Shown: one piece after another, positions 1 to 9,379 of the stretch
How positions within the stretch are numbered: position 1 is the first letter of the stretch
How the letters are laid out: every line of letters starts with the position of its first letter
NCBI RefSeq assembly: GCF_022808695.1
Contig: NZ_JAKZKW010000020.1
Location: 21,010 to 72,202 of the forward strand
DNA from: Fundidesulfovibrio soli
Lineage (GTDB): Bacteria > Desulfobacterota > Desulfovibrionia > Desulfovibrionales > Desulfovibrionaceae
Direction of reading: 5' to 3'
Length of the DNA: 51,193 nt
Notes under the pieces: model-generated
Database searches by the model: none
What the model was told of the DNA's origin: nothing
The model's input: the letters and a program-made list of their open reading frames with translations, nothing else
Made by a program: the position numbers and the translations under genes

Positions 1-113
1 CCCGGCGCCCGCGCCGGTGGGCGGGGGTTGGCCCCCCGGGGGGCCTCGGTGGGGGGGGGCCGGGGGGCCCCCCCCCCCCCGGGACGCGAGGAGGGAAACG
101 GGAAGCGCCGCGC
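1..113. other. G/C homopolymer contig edge
   Basis: The first 80 or so bases are almost entirely G and C, with runs of up to 13 identical bases, and no gene signal. This looks like low-quality sequence at a contig end rather than biology; the other end of the window shows the same thing. The first gene's stop codon lies at 114-116. Confidence 0.6.
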
Positions 114-1544
114 CTAGGCCCGGGCCAGGTTCCAGGGGAAGCCGATGAGCAGGAACGCGCCGAGGTAGACGAGGCCGAACACCAGGCCGAGGATCCAGAA
201 GTCCCTGCCCTTCACGTAGCCGGAGCCGTAGTAGATGGGCGAGGGGCCGGTGCCGTAGGGAGTGATCACGCCCATGATGCCGAGCGTTCCGCAGAGCAGG
301 ATGGAGACCAGCTTGATGTCCAGGCCGGGCACGGCCATGGCCGCGGCCAGCATGACGGGCAGCATGGCGGCCACGTGGGCGGTGACGCTGGCGAACATGT
401 AATGGCTCAGGAAGAACACCAGCACCAGGCCGACCATCGTCGCCGTGGGCGAGAGCCCCACCATGGAGCCGGAGATGCTCTTGGCGAACCAGGCCAGGAA
501 GCCGACCTTGTTCAGGCCGTCGGCCAGGGTGACCAGGGTGGCGAACCAGGCCAGCACGTTCCAGGCCTGCTTGTAGCCGATCACGTCGTCCCAGCTGACC
601 ACCTTGAACACCACCATCAGGCAGATGGCGGCCAGGGCCACGGTGGTGGCCTGCACGTGGTCCTTCAGGAAGATCCAGCTGAGCAGCGCGCCCAGGGCCA
701 GCACGGCCATGAGGATCTCGCGGGCCGTGATGGAGCCGAGCTTGGCAAGCTCGTTGCCCGCCCAGATGGGGGCGTCGTCGGAGGACTTCTTGGTGGGCGG
801 GTAGAGGATGTAGGCCAGCAGCGGGGTGATCGCGAAGAGCACGATGCCCACGGGCAGGAAGCCCATGAACCAGTCGTTCCAGGTGAGCACGACCTTGGTG
901 GTCTTCTCCACCAGGGACTGGGCCAGGATGTTGGGGGCCAGGCTGGTGAGGAACATGGAGGAGGTCACGCAGGTCGTGGCCAGCGCCGTCCACATCAGGT
1001 AGCCGCCCAGGCCGCGCGGGTTGTCCTCCGGGGTGGAGCCGTAGAGCGGCGGGATGTTCTTGATGACCGGGAAGATGGTGCCGCCGCTGCGCGCGGTGTT
1101 GGAGGGCATGAAGGGCGCCAGGATCAGGTCCGCCAGGGCCACCGCGTATCCGAGGCCCAGGGCCTTCTTGCCCATGACCTTGATGAGCGTCAGCGCCAGG
1201 CGCTTGCCCAGGCCGGTTTTTTCGTAGCCCAGGGCGAACATGAACGCGCCGAAGATCAGCCAGACCGTGCCGTCGGAGAAGCCCGAGAGGGCCCACTTGA
1301 TGGCGTCGGCGGCGGTGGCGTCCTTGCCCGCGGTCATGGGCACCAGCTTGAACAGCGCAGCCAGGGTTACGCCCGCCAGGCCAGCCAGGGCCGGGGCGAT
1401 GGGCTCCAGGATGAGCGCGACCACCACGGCCGCGAAGATGGCGAAATACGACCATGCGTTGGGGCTCAATCCGGCGGGAACCGGCAGCGCCCACAACGCC
1501 GCCCCGACGATCAGCGGCGCGAGCGCCTTGATGTTCAGGCTCAT
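114..1544 (-). CDS. DASS-family anion (dicarboxylate-type) symporter
   Basis: This is a 476-residue polytopic inner-membrane protein with about 12 hydrophobic segments, typical of the divalent anion:Na+ symporter (DASS/CitT) family. The family signature is visible as PSNTARSGG in the first half, and a related loop (ITPYGTGPSPIYYGSGY) lies in the second half. I chose the ATG at 1544 because AGGAG precedes it by 8 bases; the open frame runs upstream to 1655, but that part crosses the sigma-54 promoter. Upstream on the same strand lie a sigma-54 promoter and two palindromes, and beyond them the two-component pair that probably controls this gene. The substrate is not readable from sequence; dicarboxylate, tricarboxylate or sulfate are all found in this family. 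Confidence 0.88.
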   Translation of the reverse strand: MSLNIKALAPLIVGAALWALPVPAGLSPNAWSYFAIFAAVVVALILEPIAPALAGLAGVTLAALFKLVPMTAGKDATAADAIKWALSGFSDGTVWLIFGAFMFALGYEKTGLGKRLALTLIKVMGKKALGLGYAVALADLILAPFMPSNTARSGGTIFPVIKNIPPLYGSTPEDNPRGLGGYLMWTALATTCVTSSMFLTSLAPNILAQSLVEKTTKVVLTWNDWFMGFLPVGIVLFAITPLLAYILYPPTKKSSDDAPIWAGNELAKLGSITAREILMAVLALGALLSWIFLKDHVQATTVALAAICLMVVFKVVSWDDVIGYKQAWNVLAWFATLVTLADGLNKVGFLAWFAKSISGSMVGLSPTATMVGLVLVFFLSHYMFASVTAHVAAMLPVMLAAAMAVPGLDIKLVSILLCGTLGIMGVITPYGTGPSPIYYGSGYVKGRDFWILGLVFGLVYLGAFLLIGFPWNLARA

Positions 1545-1638
1545 TTCCACTCCTGTGCTTGAGGTTGCAATGCCCGGACAAACGGCCCGCACGCCAGCCT
1601 TCGGCCTTGCGGGCGGGCCTGATGCGGTCACTCCGATA

Positions 1639-1654
1639 AGCAGGGACAATGCCA
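1639..1654 (-). promoter_or_regulatory. Sigma-54 (-24/-12) promoter of the DASS transporter
   Basis: On the minus strand the sequence reads TGGCATTGTCCCTGCT. The invariant GG and GC are spaced as in the consensus TGGCAC-N5-TTGCW, with two mismatches. The start of transcription would be near 1628, leaving a leader of about 84 bases before the transporter ATG. The adjacent regulator has the sigma-54 contact motif, which makes this assignment coherent. Confidence 0.72.
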
Positions 1655-1730
1655 AAACAGCCCGAAGCAGAATTGTTCTGGAGTGATGAGGTGTTGCGTG
1701 GGTGCTGATAGGCGGGGGAGGCTCAGGCGG

Positions 1731-1748
1731 CCATAACCAAAGTTATGG
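1731..1748. promoter_or_regulatory. Enhancer-type palindrome 1 (UAS)
   Basis: A palindrome of the form CCATAAC-CAAA-GTTATGG, centred about 111 bases upstream of the predicted sigma-54 start site. The same 7-base arms with the same 4-base spacing recur at 1818-1835. I infer a binding site for the NtrC-type regulator encoded at 1869-3317. Confidence 0.65.
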
Positions 1749-1812
1749 CTGGAAATGTGGGTTGAAAAAAATGTTTTTATATCAATTTATTACGAAGGTT
1801 ATTGCCGCATTG

Positions 1813-1840
1813 CGCCCCCATAACCCTGGTTATGGGGGCG
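1813..1840. promoter_or_regulatory. Enhancer-type palindrome 2 (UAS), extended arms
   Basis: The core 1818-1835 is CCATAAC-CCTG-GTTATGG, matching palindrome 1 in both arms. Here the arms extend to 13 perfect bases around a 2-base centre. It lies 87 bp from palindrome 1 and just beyond the regulator's stop codon, so it could also act as the hairpin of a terminator, but no T-run follows on either strand. Confidence 0.62.
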
Positions 1841-1868
1841 TCGCCCCCGGCCGCAGGTGCGCCGGGCC

Positions 1869-3317
1869 TCAGGCCCCGTCGTGGCGGCTGAGCTTCAGGC
1901 GCTTGCTCAGCGCGGGCTGCGAGATGCCCAGCAGCCTCGCGGCCAGGGTCTGGTTGCCGCCGGAGCGCCGCATGGCCTCGTCCACCAGCAGGCGGGCCGC
2001 TTCGGAGAGGCTCGGCAGGTTTTCGAAGGCGGCGAAGGGATTCTCTTCCCCGGCCTGAGCTCCGGCCTGAGCTCCGGCCTGGCCTCCGGACAGCGCCCCG
2101 GCCTCGGGCGCGAGTTGGCCCAGGGCCTTGAGGAAGGGCTCCTGGGGCAGGGCCGCGCCGCTCCGCACGCTCACCGCGTCGTAGACCATGGCCCGAAGCT
2201 CACGCACGTTGCCCGGAAAGGGGTAGGCCGCCAGCCGCCGCGCCAGCTCCGGCGGCAGACCGGGCCTGGGCCGGCCCAGCTCCCGGGAGCACTCGACCAG
2301 GAAGTGGGCCAGCAGGGGTTCGATGTCCTCCTTGCGCTCCCGGAGCGGCGGCACGTGCACGTGGTGGGTGCGCAGGCGGTAGTAGAGGTCGCGCCGGAAG
2401 GTCCCGGCGGCCTCCTTGGCGGCCAGGTCGCAGTGGGTGGCCACCACGATGCGGGCCCGGATGCGCCGGGGCTGGTCGCTGCCCAGGGGGTAGAACTCGC
2501 CCTCCTGGAGCAGGCGCAGCAGCTTCACCTGGGAGGCGATGCTCAGGTCGCCGATCTCGTCCAGGAACAGGGTGCCCTCGGCGGCCTCCTCGATCATGCC
2601 GCGCCTGGGGGCGTCCGCGCCGGTATAGGCCCCGCGCACGTGGCCGAAGAGGGTGTCCGCGAAGACGGCGTCGTCCAGCCCGGCGGCGTTGAGGGCCACC
2701 AGCGGGCCCTTGCGCCCGCTCAGGGCGTGGGCCGCGCGCACCAGATGCTCCTTGCCCACGCCGCTCTCCCCGGTGACGAGCAGGGGCTGGGGGCTGGCGG
2801 CCACGGCCTCCACATAGGCGAAGATGGAGCGCATGGCCCGGCTGCGCGTGACGATCCCGGCGAAGGCCTCGGGGTGGTGCGGCCCGCCGGAGACCAGGCG
2901 GCTGGCCACCTCGCGGTTCTCGTCGCGCAGCTCCAGCATGCGCACGGCTCGCAGCACGCCGCCCACGATGCGCTCCTCCTCGTCGGTCTTCACCAGGTAG
3001 TCGTAGGCGCCGAGCTTCATGCAGCGTATGGCCCCGGCCAGCTGGTCCATGCCGCTGACCACGATGCAGGCGATCTCCGGGTGGCGCTCGGCGATCAGGG
3101 CCAGCAGCTCCTCGCCGCTGAGGCCCGGCATGTTCAGGTCCAGGAGCACCAGGCCCACGCCGCCGCGCTCCAGGATGCCCATCACCTGGGCGCTGTCCTG
3201 GCAGGGGATGGTGTTGGTGATGCCCGCGGCGCTCTCCAGGGTCAGGGCCATGGAGCGCAGCCAGGCGGGTTCGTCGTCCACCAGCAGGATCTTGAAGGAG
3301 GGGGAGGGGGTGTTCAC
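1869..3317 (-). CDS. Sigma-54-dependent response regulator (NtrC/DctD type)
   Basis: A 482-residue enhancer-binding protein. It has a receiver domain with phospho-acceptor Asp60 (LLDLNMPG) and Lys110, then an AAA+ domain with Walker A GESGVGKE (183-190), the sigma-54 contact loop GAYTGA (229-234) and Walker B FLDEIGD (251-257). A C-terminal Fis-type helix-turn-helix (GGNQTLAARLLGISQPALSKR) completes it. An Ala/Gly/Gln linker near residue 410 is encoded by tandem 12-bp repeats (2051-2092). The GTG start at 3317 overlaps the kinase stop as GTGA, so translation is probably coupled, with GGAG upstream. It likely activates the transporter at 114-1544. Confidence 0.93.
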   Translation of the reverse strand: MNTPSPSFKILLVDDEPAWLRSMALTLESAAGITNTIPCQDSAQVMGILERGGVGLVLLDLNMPGLSGEELLALIAERHPEIACIVVSGMDQLAGAIRCMKLGAYDYLVKTDEEERIVGGVLRAVRMLELRDENREVASRLVSGGPHHPEAFAGIVTRSRAMRSIFAYVEAVAASPQPLLVTGESGVGKEHLVRAAHALSGRKGPLVALNAAGLDDAVFADTLFGHVRGAYTGADAPRRGMIEEAAEGTLFLDEIGDLSIASQVKLLRLLQEGEFYPLGSDQPRRIRARIVVATHCDLAAKEAAGTFRRDLYYRLRTHHVHVPPLRERKEDIEPLLAHFLVECSRELGRPRPGLPPELARRLAAYPFPGNVRELRAMVYDAVSVRSGAALPQEPFLKALGQLAPEAGALSGGQAGAQAGAQAGEENPFAAFENLPSLSEAARLLVDEAMRRSGGNQTLAARLLGISQPALSKRLKLSRHDGA

Positions 3318-5092
3318 GGCAGTTGCTCCTCCGGGGCGCCGGGAGGCGCGACCGGCTGCACGGCGGGCAGTGAGAGGATGGCGGCGGTGCCGCGTCCCGG
3401 GCTGGACTGGAACTCCAGCACCCCGCCCATTTCCTTGACGATGCCCGCCGACACGGAGAGGCCCAGGCCCGTTCCGCCCTGGGCGCGCTTGGTGGTGAAG
3501 AAGGGGTCCGTGAGGTGGGGCATGTGCTCGGGGGCGATGCCCACGCCCTCGTCGCGCACGGTGAGCTCCACGCAATCGGAGTCGCGGTTGTAGCGGGTGG
3601 TGAGGGTCACGGCGCGGGCGCGGTCCGGCAGGGCCTGGCAGGCGTTGAGCAGCAGGTTGACCACCACCTGCTCGATGCGCTGGGCGTTGCCCAGCACCGG
3701 GGGCAGGCCCTGGCCCAGGTCCGTGGTGAAGCGGTCCGTGGCCTGGCGGATGGCGCGGTCCAGCAGGCGTACGGCCTTGCCCGCGGCCTGGTTGACGTCC
3801 ACGGGCTCCCTGGCGCGGGCCTCGTCGCTGCGGGAGAAATCCTTGAGGTCGTTGACGATGCGCTTGATGCGCTGGGCGCCCTCGAACATCTCCTCCAGCA
3901 TGACGGGCAGCTCGCGGCGCATGCGCTCGTAGGGGATGCCGCCCAGGCGGAAGTCCCCGTGCCGGGCGTGGTGCTCGTCCAGGATGCGCGCCGTGTCGGC
4001 CTGGACCTTGCGCAGGATGGGGATGTTCAAAAGAATCAGCCCATTGGGATTGTTGATCTCGTGGGCCACGCCCGAAACCAGGATGCCCAGCGCCGCCATC
4101 TTGTCCGCCTGCACCAGCTGCTGCTGGTTGCGGCCCAGCTGGTCCAGGGCGTTGGTCAGGGAGCGGGTGCGTTCGGCCACCTTGCGCCTGAGCGAATGCG
4201 ACCAGAGCACGGTGGCCCCGAGCAGCAGCAGCAGGGGGGCCACCACCGCGCCCACGTAGTAGAGCACGGCCTCCCACTGCACGGGGCGGGCCTCCAGCAC
4301 GCCGAGCCACTTCTGGCGTATCTGCTCGTACTTGCCGGTCTTGTCGAGGATGGCCAGGCCTTCGCTGAAGCGCTCCTTGAGGGCGGTGTTGCCCTTCTTC
4401 ACCGCGTAGCCGTAGCGCACCGTGGCCACGGAGTAGGCGGCCACGTAGAGGTTGTCCAGCTTGTTCTCGCGGATGATGTAGAGCCCGGGGAGCATGGCCG
4501 TGACCGCGTAGTCGCAGTGGCCCGAGGCCACCATGCGCAGGGCGTCGGCCGGCGTGTCGCTGAAGTTCAGCTCGCTTGCGAAGCCCATGCCCGCCAGGGT
4601 GTCGTGCATGATGCCGCCCCGGTGCATGACGATGTTGCGGCCGCGCAGATCCTCCAGGGAGGAAACGGGGGGAAGGTCCTTGCGGGCGAACACGGAGTGC
4701 ACCACGGTGGTGTGGGGCGGGGTGAACTCCACCTCCTGCAGGCGCTCCTCGGAGTAGGACATGCCTTGCAGGATATCCACCTCGCCCCGGGCCAGGGCGG
4801 CGCGCATCTCGGCCCAGGCCCCCAGGCGGAACTCCACGGAGAGCCCCATGACCTCGGCGATGGCCCGGCTGAGGTCCACGTTGTAGCCTGCGGGCTGGCC
4901 GTTCTTGTCCAGGAATTCGTAGGGAGGGTAGTCCCGGTCGCCCCCGATGACGATGGGGCGGCTCACGCCGGGGATCTCCCTGGTCTGCGCAGGGCACGGC
5001 CGGGCGGACGTGAGCAGGGCCAACGCAGCCAGCAGCAGGCAGGCGGCCAGGGCGGGGAGAGGGTTGCGGGCGGGCGTGTGTATTCTGGGCAT
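3314..5092 (-). CDS. Sensor histidine kinase with periplasmic SBP_bac_3 domain
   Basis: A 592-residue sensor kinase. An N-terminal signal/anchor (about 11-35) leads into a periplasmic solute-binding-type domain (about 45-265, starting VIGGDRDYPPYEF) like the amino-acid or dicarboxylate binding family 3. One transmembrane segment (about 276-297) follows. The cytoplasmic part has a HisKA region with His344 in VAHEINNP and a HATPase domain with GGTGLGLSVSAGI. Putting a binding-protein fold directly on the kinase suggests it senses a small solute, plausibly the one moved by the downstream transporter. It is the first gene of the pair with the regulator at 1869-3317. Confidence 0.92.
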   Translation of the reverse strand: MPRIHTPARNPLPALAACLLLAALALLTSARPCPAQTREIPGVSRPIVIGGDRDYPPYEFLDKNGQPAGYNVDLSRAIAEVMGLSVEFRLGAWAEMRAALARGEVDILQGMSYSEERLQEVEFTPPHTTVVHSVFARKDLPPVSSLEDLRGRNIVMHRGGIMHDTLAGMGFASELNFSDTPADALRMVASGHCDYAVTAMLPGLYIIRENKLDNLYVAAYSVATVRYGYAVKKGNTALKERFSEGLAILDKTGKYEQIRQKWLGVLEARPVQWEAVLYYVGAVVAPLLLLLGATVLWSHSLRRKVAERTRSLTNALDQLGRNQQQLVQADKMAALGILVSGVAHEINNPNGLILLNIPILRKVQADTARILDEHHARHGDFRLGGIPYERMRRELPVMLEEMFEGAQRIKRIVNDLKDFSRSDEARAREPVDVNQAAGKAVRLLDRAIRQATDRFTTDLGQGLPPVLGNAQRIEQVVVNLLLNACQALPDRARAVTLTTRYNRDSDCVELTVRDEGVGIAPEHMPHLTDPFFTTKRAQGGTGLGLSVSAGIVKEMGGVLEFQSSPGRGTAAILSLPAVQPVAPPGAPEEQLP

Positions 5093-5271
5093 GGCTCGGG
5101 GCGTTCCGGTGCGCCTTGGGCGGCGATATCAAAGCCCGGGCCGCAAGCCAAGGGGCTCCGGTAGTGCTGGACTCCTGGGCCGAGGCGCGCTATGTGGCCG
5201 CGTTGCGCGCCGCGCCCGCGAGGGCAGTCCTGTGCGCGCCCCATAATCCCTGCATCTCCAAGGTGATCGCC

Positions 5272-6372
5272 ATGTCTCTTTCCATAGGCATCGTCGGGCT
5301 TCCCAACGTGGGCAAGTCCACCCTGTTCAACGCCCTGACCAGGGCCCAGAATGCCCAGGCCGCCAACTATCCCTTCTGCACCATCGAGCCCAACAAGGCC
5401 GTGGCCCCCGTGCCCGACCCCCGCCTGGACGCCCTGGCCCGCATCGCCAACCCCCAGCGCGTGCTGCCCGCCACCGTGGAGTTCACGGACATCGCGGGCC
5501 TGGTCAAGGGCGCGAGCAAGGGCGAGGGCCTGGGCAACAAGTTCCTGGCCAACATCCGCGAGACCCAGGCCATCCTGCACGTGGTGCGCTGCTTCGTGGA
5601 CGACGACGTGGTGCACGTTCACGGCGGCGTGAACCCGCTTGAGGACATCGAGGTCATCGAGACGGAGCTGATCCTGGCGGACGCCCAGGCCCTGGAGAAC
5701 CGCATGGACCGCCTGCGCAAGCAGGCCAGGGCCGGCAAGGAGCACCAGGCCAAGCTGGCCGCGGCCGAGAAGCTGCTGGCCCACCTGATGGAGGGCAACC
5801 CGGCGGCCTCCATGCCCGGGGCGGACGATGGCGCCATGGCCGAGCTCTTCGCGGAGATGGGCCCCATCACGGCCAAACCGGTGATCTACTGCGCAAACGT
5901 CTCCGAGGACGCCCTGGGCGAGGACACCCCCGAGGTGCTGGCCGTGCGCGCCCACGCCGCCAAGACCGGCTCGCCCGTGGTCAAGGTCTCGGCCCGCATG
6001 GAGGAGGAGATGGGCGGCCTGGACGACGAGGAGCGCAAGGAGTTCCTGGAGTCCTACGGGGTTGCCAGCTCCGGCCTCGACCAGGTGATCCGCACCGGCT
6101 ACGGAGTGCTCGGGCTGATCAGCTATTTCACGGTCGGCCCCAAGGAGGTCCGCGCCTGGACCATCCAGGACGGCTGGAAGGCCCCCAAGGCCGCCTCGGC
6201 CATCCACACGGATTTCGAGCGAGGCTTCATCCGGGCGGAGGTCATCTCCTACGCCGACTACGTGGCCCAGGGCTCCGAGGCGGCCTGCCGCTCGGCGGGC
6301 GTGCTGCGCCTGGAAGGCAAGGAGTACGTGGTGCGCGACGGGGACGTGATCCACTTCCTCTTCAACGTGTGA
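5272..6372 (+). CDS. ychF: YchF/OLA1-type P-loop ATPase
   Basis: A 366-residue protein, close to the usual length (363) of this universal ribosome-associated Obg-family ATPase. Motifs seen: G1 GLPNVGKS, switch NYPFCTIEPN, G3 DIAGLVKGASKGEGLG, and a G4 region NVSE in place of NKxD, the change that gives the family ATP preference. The C-terminal TGS domain is complete (AWTIQDGWKAPKAASAIHTD region, ending VIHFLFNV). The ATG at 5272 begins MSLSIGIVGLPNVGKS as in homologues; the frame opens further upstream but without homology. It is divergent from the kinase gene across a 179-bp spacer, and the next gene starts 7 bases downstream. Confidence 0.96.
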   Translation: MSLSIGIVGLPNVGKSTLFNALTRAQNAQAANYPFCTIEPNKAVAPVPDPRLDALARIANPQRVLPATVEFTDIAGLVKGASKGEGLGNKFLANIRETQAILHVVRCFVDDDVVHVHGGVNPLEDIEVIETELILADAQALENRMDRLRKQARAGKEHQAKLAAAEKLLAHLMEGNPAASMPGADDGAMAELFAEMGPITAKPVIYCANVSEDALGEDTPEVLAVRAHAAKTGSPVVKVSARMEEEMGGLDDEERKEFLESYGVASSGLDQVIRTGYGVLGLISYFTVGPKEVRAWTIQDGWKAPKAASAIHTDFERGFIRAEVISYADYVAQGSEAACRSAGVLRLEGKEYVVRDGDVIHFLFNV

Positions 6373-6379
6373 GCAGCGC

Positions 6380-9379
6380 ATGACCGGACCGGACCAGCCC
6401 AAGCCCAATATGTCATCCGGCCGCTGGCCCTGGGATGAGGCCTGTTGCGGCGTCATGGCCTCCTCCCTGGGGGAGGCCGTGGCCGTGCTGGACGCCTCCC
6501 GCCGCGTGCTCATGGTCAACACCGCCTTCGAGGCCCTGCTCGGCGCGGCCGGGTCAGGCTCGGGCACACCCGTGCTCGAACTGTTCCCCCAGGCCTGCCG
6601 CGCGCCCCTCGAAGCCCTGCTGGACGCCTGCACCGAGACCGAACGCTCCAGAGGCGAGCTGGAGCTGCCGGGACCAGGCGGAGCGAGGCGCATCCTGGCC
6701 GCCGCCGCCCACCTGCCCGGAGCGCCCTCCGGCATGACGCTGCTCCTGGTCGACGTCACCGCCCTGGTGACAGAGCGGGAGGAGCGGAACCGGTGCTCGC
6801 TGGACGCGCTCAGAAGCAAGGAGCGCGACAGCCGGGCGCTGCTCGACGCCATCCTGGACTCCATGTTCCTGCTGGACAGCTACGGCGTCATCCTGGACAT
6901 CAACGACCACGGGGCCCGCAAGATGGCCTCCCTGGACGCCGTCTCCGTGATCGGGCGCAACATGGGGGAGTTCATCCCGCAGGACGTGTGCCGCGAGAGG
7001 ATGGCCCGCGTGCGCCGGGTGATCGAAAGCGGCCAGCCCATGCGCTTCGAGGACACCCGCAACTCCCTGATATTCGACAACAACATTCTGCCCGTGCTCG
7101 ACGACTCGGGCACCGTCACCCGGGTGGCAGTCTTCGCCCGCGACATCACCCAGCAGCGCGGCAACATGGCCCACCTGCGCAGGCAGGCCTTCCAGCAGGG
7201 CGTTGTGGCGGAGCTTGGCCTGTTCGCCCTGGCCAGCCAGAGCCTGGACGAACTCATGGACAAGACCTGCAGGCTGGTCTCCACGCTCTTCGGCGTGGAG
7301 CTGACCACCATGCTGGAACTGACACCGGAAGGCGACCTGCTGCTTCGCGCGGGGGTGGGCTGGCGGCCCGGCAGCGTGGGCTCGGCCCGGGTGTCGCTGG
7401 ACGCCTCCCATTCCGGCCTGGCGCTCAAGTCCAGCGCGCCGGTCATCATGGAACACATCGACACCGAATCACGTTTCGCCCCTTCGCAGATCATGCGCGA
7501 GCACGCCGTGGTCAGCGGCATGAGCGTGGCCATCCTGGGTGCGGAGCAGCCCTACGGCACGCTGGGGGTGCATTCCCTCTCCCCCAGGCGCTTCACGGAG
7601 GACGAGGTCCACACCCTGCAATCCGTGGCCAACGTGCTCTCCGAGGCGGTGGCCCGCCTCCAGGCGGAGCAGCGGCTGGAGACCCTGGGCGAGCGCAACG
7701 CGGCCATCCTGCGTTCCGTGGGGCAGGGCATCTTCGGGTTGGACCTGCAGGGGCGCATCAGCTTCGCCAACCCGGCGGTGGAGCGGCTCACCGGCTACAC
7801 CTCCCAGGAGATGCTTGGGAACGAGGCGCACTGGCTGTTCCACCACACCCGCCCCGACGGCTCGGTCTACCCCCTGGAGGACTGCCCCCTGGAGAAGACG
7901 CTGAAGGACGGCAAGCTCCGCCACATCACGGACGAGGTCTACTGGCGCAAGGACGGCTCCAGCTTTCCGGTGGAGTATTTCGCCACGCCCCTGTTCTCGG
8001 GCGACAAGCTCTCGGGCGCGGTGGTGGTCTTCGAGGACATCACAGACCGCGTGCGCGCACAGGAGCGGCTCAGGCGCCAGGCCTTCTTCGACGAGCTTAC
8101 GGGCCTGCCCAACCGGGCCCAGTTCAAGCGCAGGCTGGACGCGGCGCTCACCAGGCCGGACAGCGACCGGGATTTCGCCGTGCTCTTCCTGGACCTTGAT
8201 GATTTCAAGGTGGTCAACGACGGCCTGGGCCACACCCTGGGCGACAGCCTGCTCATGGCCGTGAGCCTGCGACTGCGCAGGACGCTCGGCCCAAAGGGGA
8301 TGCTCGCGCGAATGGGCGGGGACGAGTTCGCCATCCTGCTGGAGGAGGGCGACTGCGCAGGAGCCGCCCTGGACCTGGTGGAGCGCATCCGCCGGGAGCT
8401 TGCCCGGCCCGAGCACCTTCAGGGTTATGAGCTGTTCGTTTCCGCCAGCGTGGGCGTCGTGCTGGGCGAGGGCGGCTACAAAAGCTCGGAGGACGTGCTG
8501 CGCGACGCGGACACCGCCATGTTCAAGGCCAAGTCCCAGGGCAAGGGCGAGAGCTGCATCTTCGACAAGGCCATGCACAGCGAGGTGCGCTCCAGGCTGA
8601 TCCTGGAGAACGACCTGCGCCGCGCCCTGGAGCGCGGGGAGCTTTTCGTGGCCTACCAGCCTTTGGTCTCCCTGCCGGACGGCAGGCCCACGGGGTTCGA
8701 GGCCCTGATGCGCTGGAAGCATCCGGAGCGGGGGCTGGTCAGTCCGGCCGAGTTCATCCCCGTGGCCGAGGCCTCGGGCCTGATCCTCAACCTGGGGGAG
8801 TGGATCCTCTCCGAGGCCTGCACACAGCTGGCCCGCTGGCGGGCCGCCATCCCGGGCGCGCAGGGGCTGAGCGTGAGCGTCAACCTCTCCGGCCGCCAGT
8901 TCATGCAGGCGGACCTCACCGAACGGGTGGGGGCCATCCTGCGGGATTCTGGCCTGCCCAGCGGGGCGGTGAAGCTGGAGATCACTGAAAGCGCGGTCAT
9001 GCAGAACGCGGAGCGCGCCGTGGAGATGCTTGGCGAGCTCAAGAAGCTCGGGCTGCAGATCATGATCGACGACTTCGGGACCGGCTACTCCTCCCTGGCC
9101 TACCTGCGCCGCTTCCCGGTGGACGCCCTCAAGGTGGACCGCTCCTTCGTGCGCAACCTGGACACCGACCGCGACAACCGCCAGATCGTCCGGGCCATCG
9201 TGCAGCTGGCCGCCAGCCTGGAGCTATCCGTGGTGGCCGAGGGCATCGAGCGCCGGGAAGAGCTGGAGACCCTTGGCCACTTGGGCTGCACCATGGGCCA
9301 GGGCTACCTGTTCGCCAGGCCCCTGGGCGCGGGAGCCGCGCAGGAATACCTCAAGGCCGCGCTGGCCCAGCCCGAGTAG
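6380..9379 (+). CDS. PAS-PAS-GAF-PAS-GGDEF-EAL cyclic-di-GMP protein
   Basis: A 999-residue cytoplasmic sensor and c-di-GMP enzyme. The domains in order are: a PAS-like region (about 25-130), PAS (about 155-265), GAF (about 275-430), PAS (about 445-565, ILRSVGQGIFGLDLQG), GGDEF (about 570-735) and EAL (about 745-990). The cyclase motif GGDEF is intact but no RxxD inhibitory site precedes it. The phosphodiesterase residues all appear present: EAL in FEALMRW, NLSGRQF, EITES, DDFGTGYSSL, KVDRSF, AEGIE and GQGYLF. Hydrolysis is therefore the safest predicted activity, with possible dual function. Its TAG stop abuts the palindromic repeat at 9380-9501. Confidence 0.93.
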   Translation: MTGPDQPKPNMSSGRWPWDEACCGVMASSLGEAVAVLDASRRVLMVNTAFEALLGAAGSGSGTPVLELFPQACRAPLEALLDACTETERSRGELELPGPGGARRILAAAAHLPGAPSGMTLLLVDVTALVTEREERNRCSLDALRSKERDSRALLDAILDSMFLLDSYGVILDINDHGARKMASLDAVSVIGRNMGEFIPQDVCRERMARVRRVIESGQPMRFEDTRNSLIFDNNILPVLDDSGTVTRVAVFARDITQQRGNMAHLRRQAFQQGVVAELGLFALASQSLDELMDKTCRLVSTLFGVELTTMLELTPEGDLLLRAGVGWRPGSVGSARVSLDASHSGLALKSSAPVIMEHIDTESRFAPSQIMREHAVVSGMSVAILGAEQPYGTLGVHSLSPRRFTEDEVHTLQSVANVLSEAVARLQAEQRLETLGERNAAILRSVGQGIFGLDLQGRISFANPAVERLTGYTSQEMLGNEAHWLFHHTRPDGSVYPLEDCPLEKTLKDGKLRHITDEVYWRKDGSSFPVEYFATPLFSGDKLSGAVVVFEDITDRVRAQERLRRQAFFDELTGLPNRAQFKRRLDAALTRPDSDRDFAVLFLDLDDFKVVNDGLGHTLGDSLLMAVSLRLRRTLGPKGMLARMGGDEFAILLEEGDCAGAALDLVERIRRELARPEHLQGYELFVSASVGVVLGEGGYKSSEDVLRDADTAMFKAKSQGKGESCIFDKAMHSEVRSRLILENDLRRALERGELFVAYQPLVSLPDGRPTGFEALMRWKHPERGLVSPAEFIPVAEASGLILNLGEWILSEACTQLARWRAAIPGAQGLSVSVNLSGRQFMQADLTERVGAILRDSGLPSGAVKLEITESAVMQNAERAVEMLGELKKLGLQIMIDDFGTGYSSLAYLRRFPVDALKVDRSFVRNLDTDRDNRQIVRAIVQLAASLELSVVAEGIERREELETLGHLGCTMGQGYLFARPLGAGAAQEYLKAALAQPE

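Noticed and set aside
2051-2092. Tandem 12-bp repeats as a separate repeat locus
   Set aside because: They lie within the regulator gene and simply encode a flexible Ala/Gly/Gln linker between the AAA+ and HTH domains.
1857-5164. Long plus-strand frames (about 550-580 residues) opposite the kinase and regulator genes
   Set aside because: They are antisense shadows of high-GC coding sequence, rich in G/A/H/Q/R repeats with no domain, and the minus-strand genes have full families.
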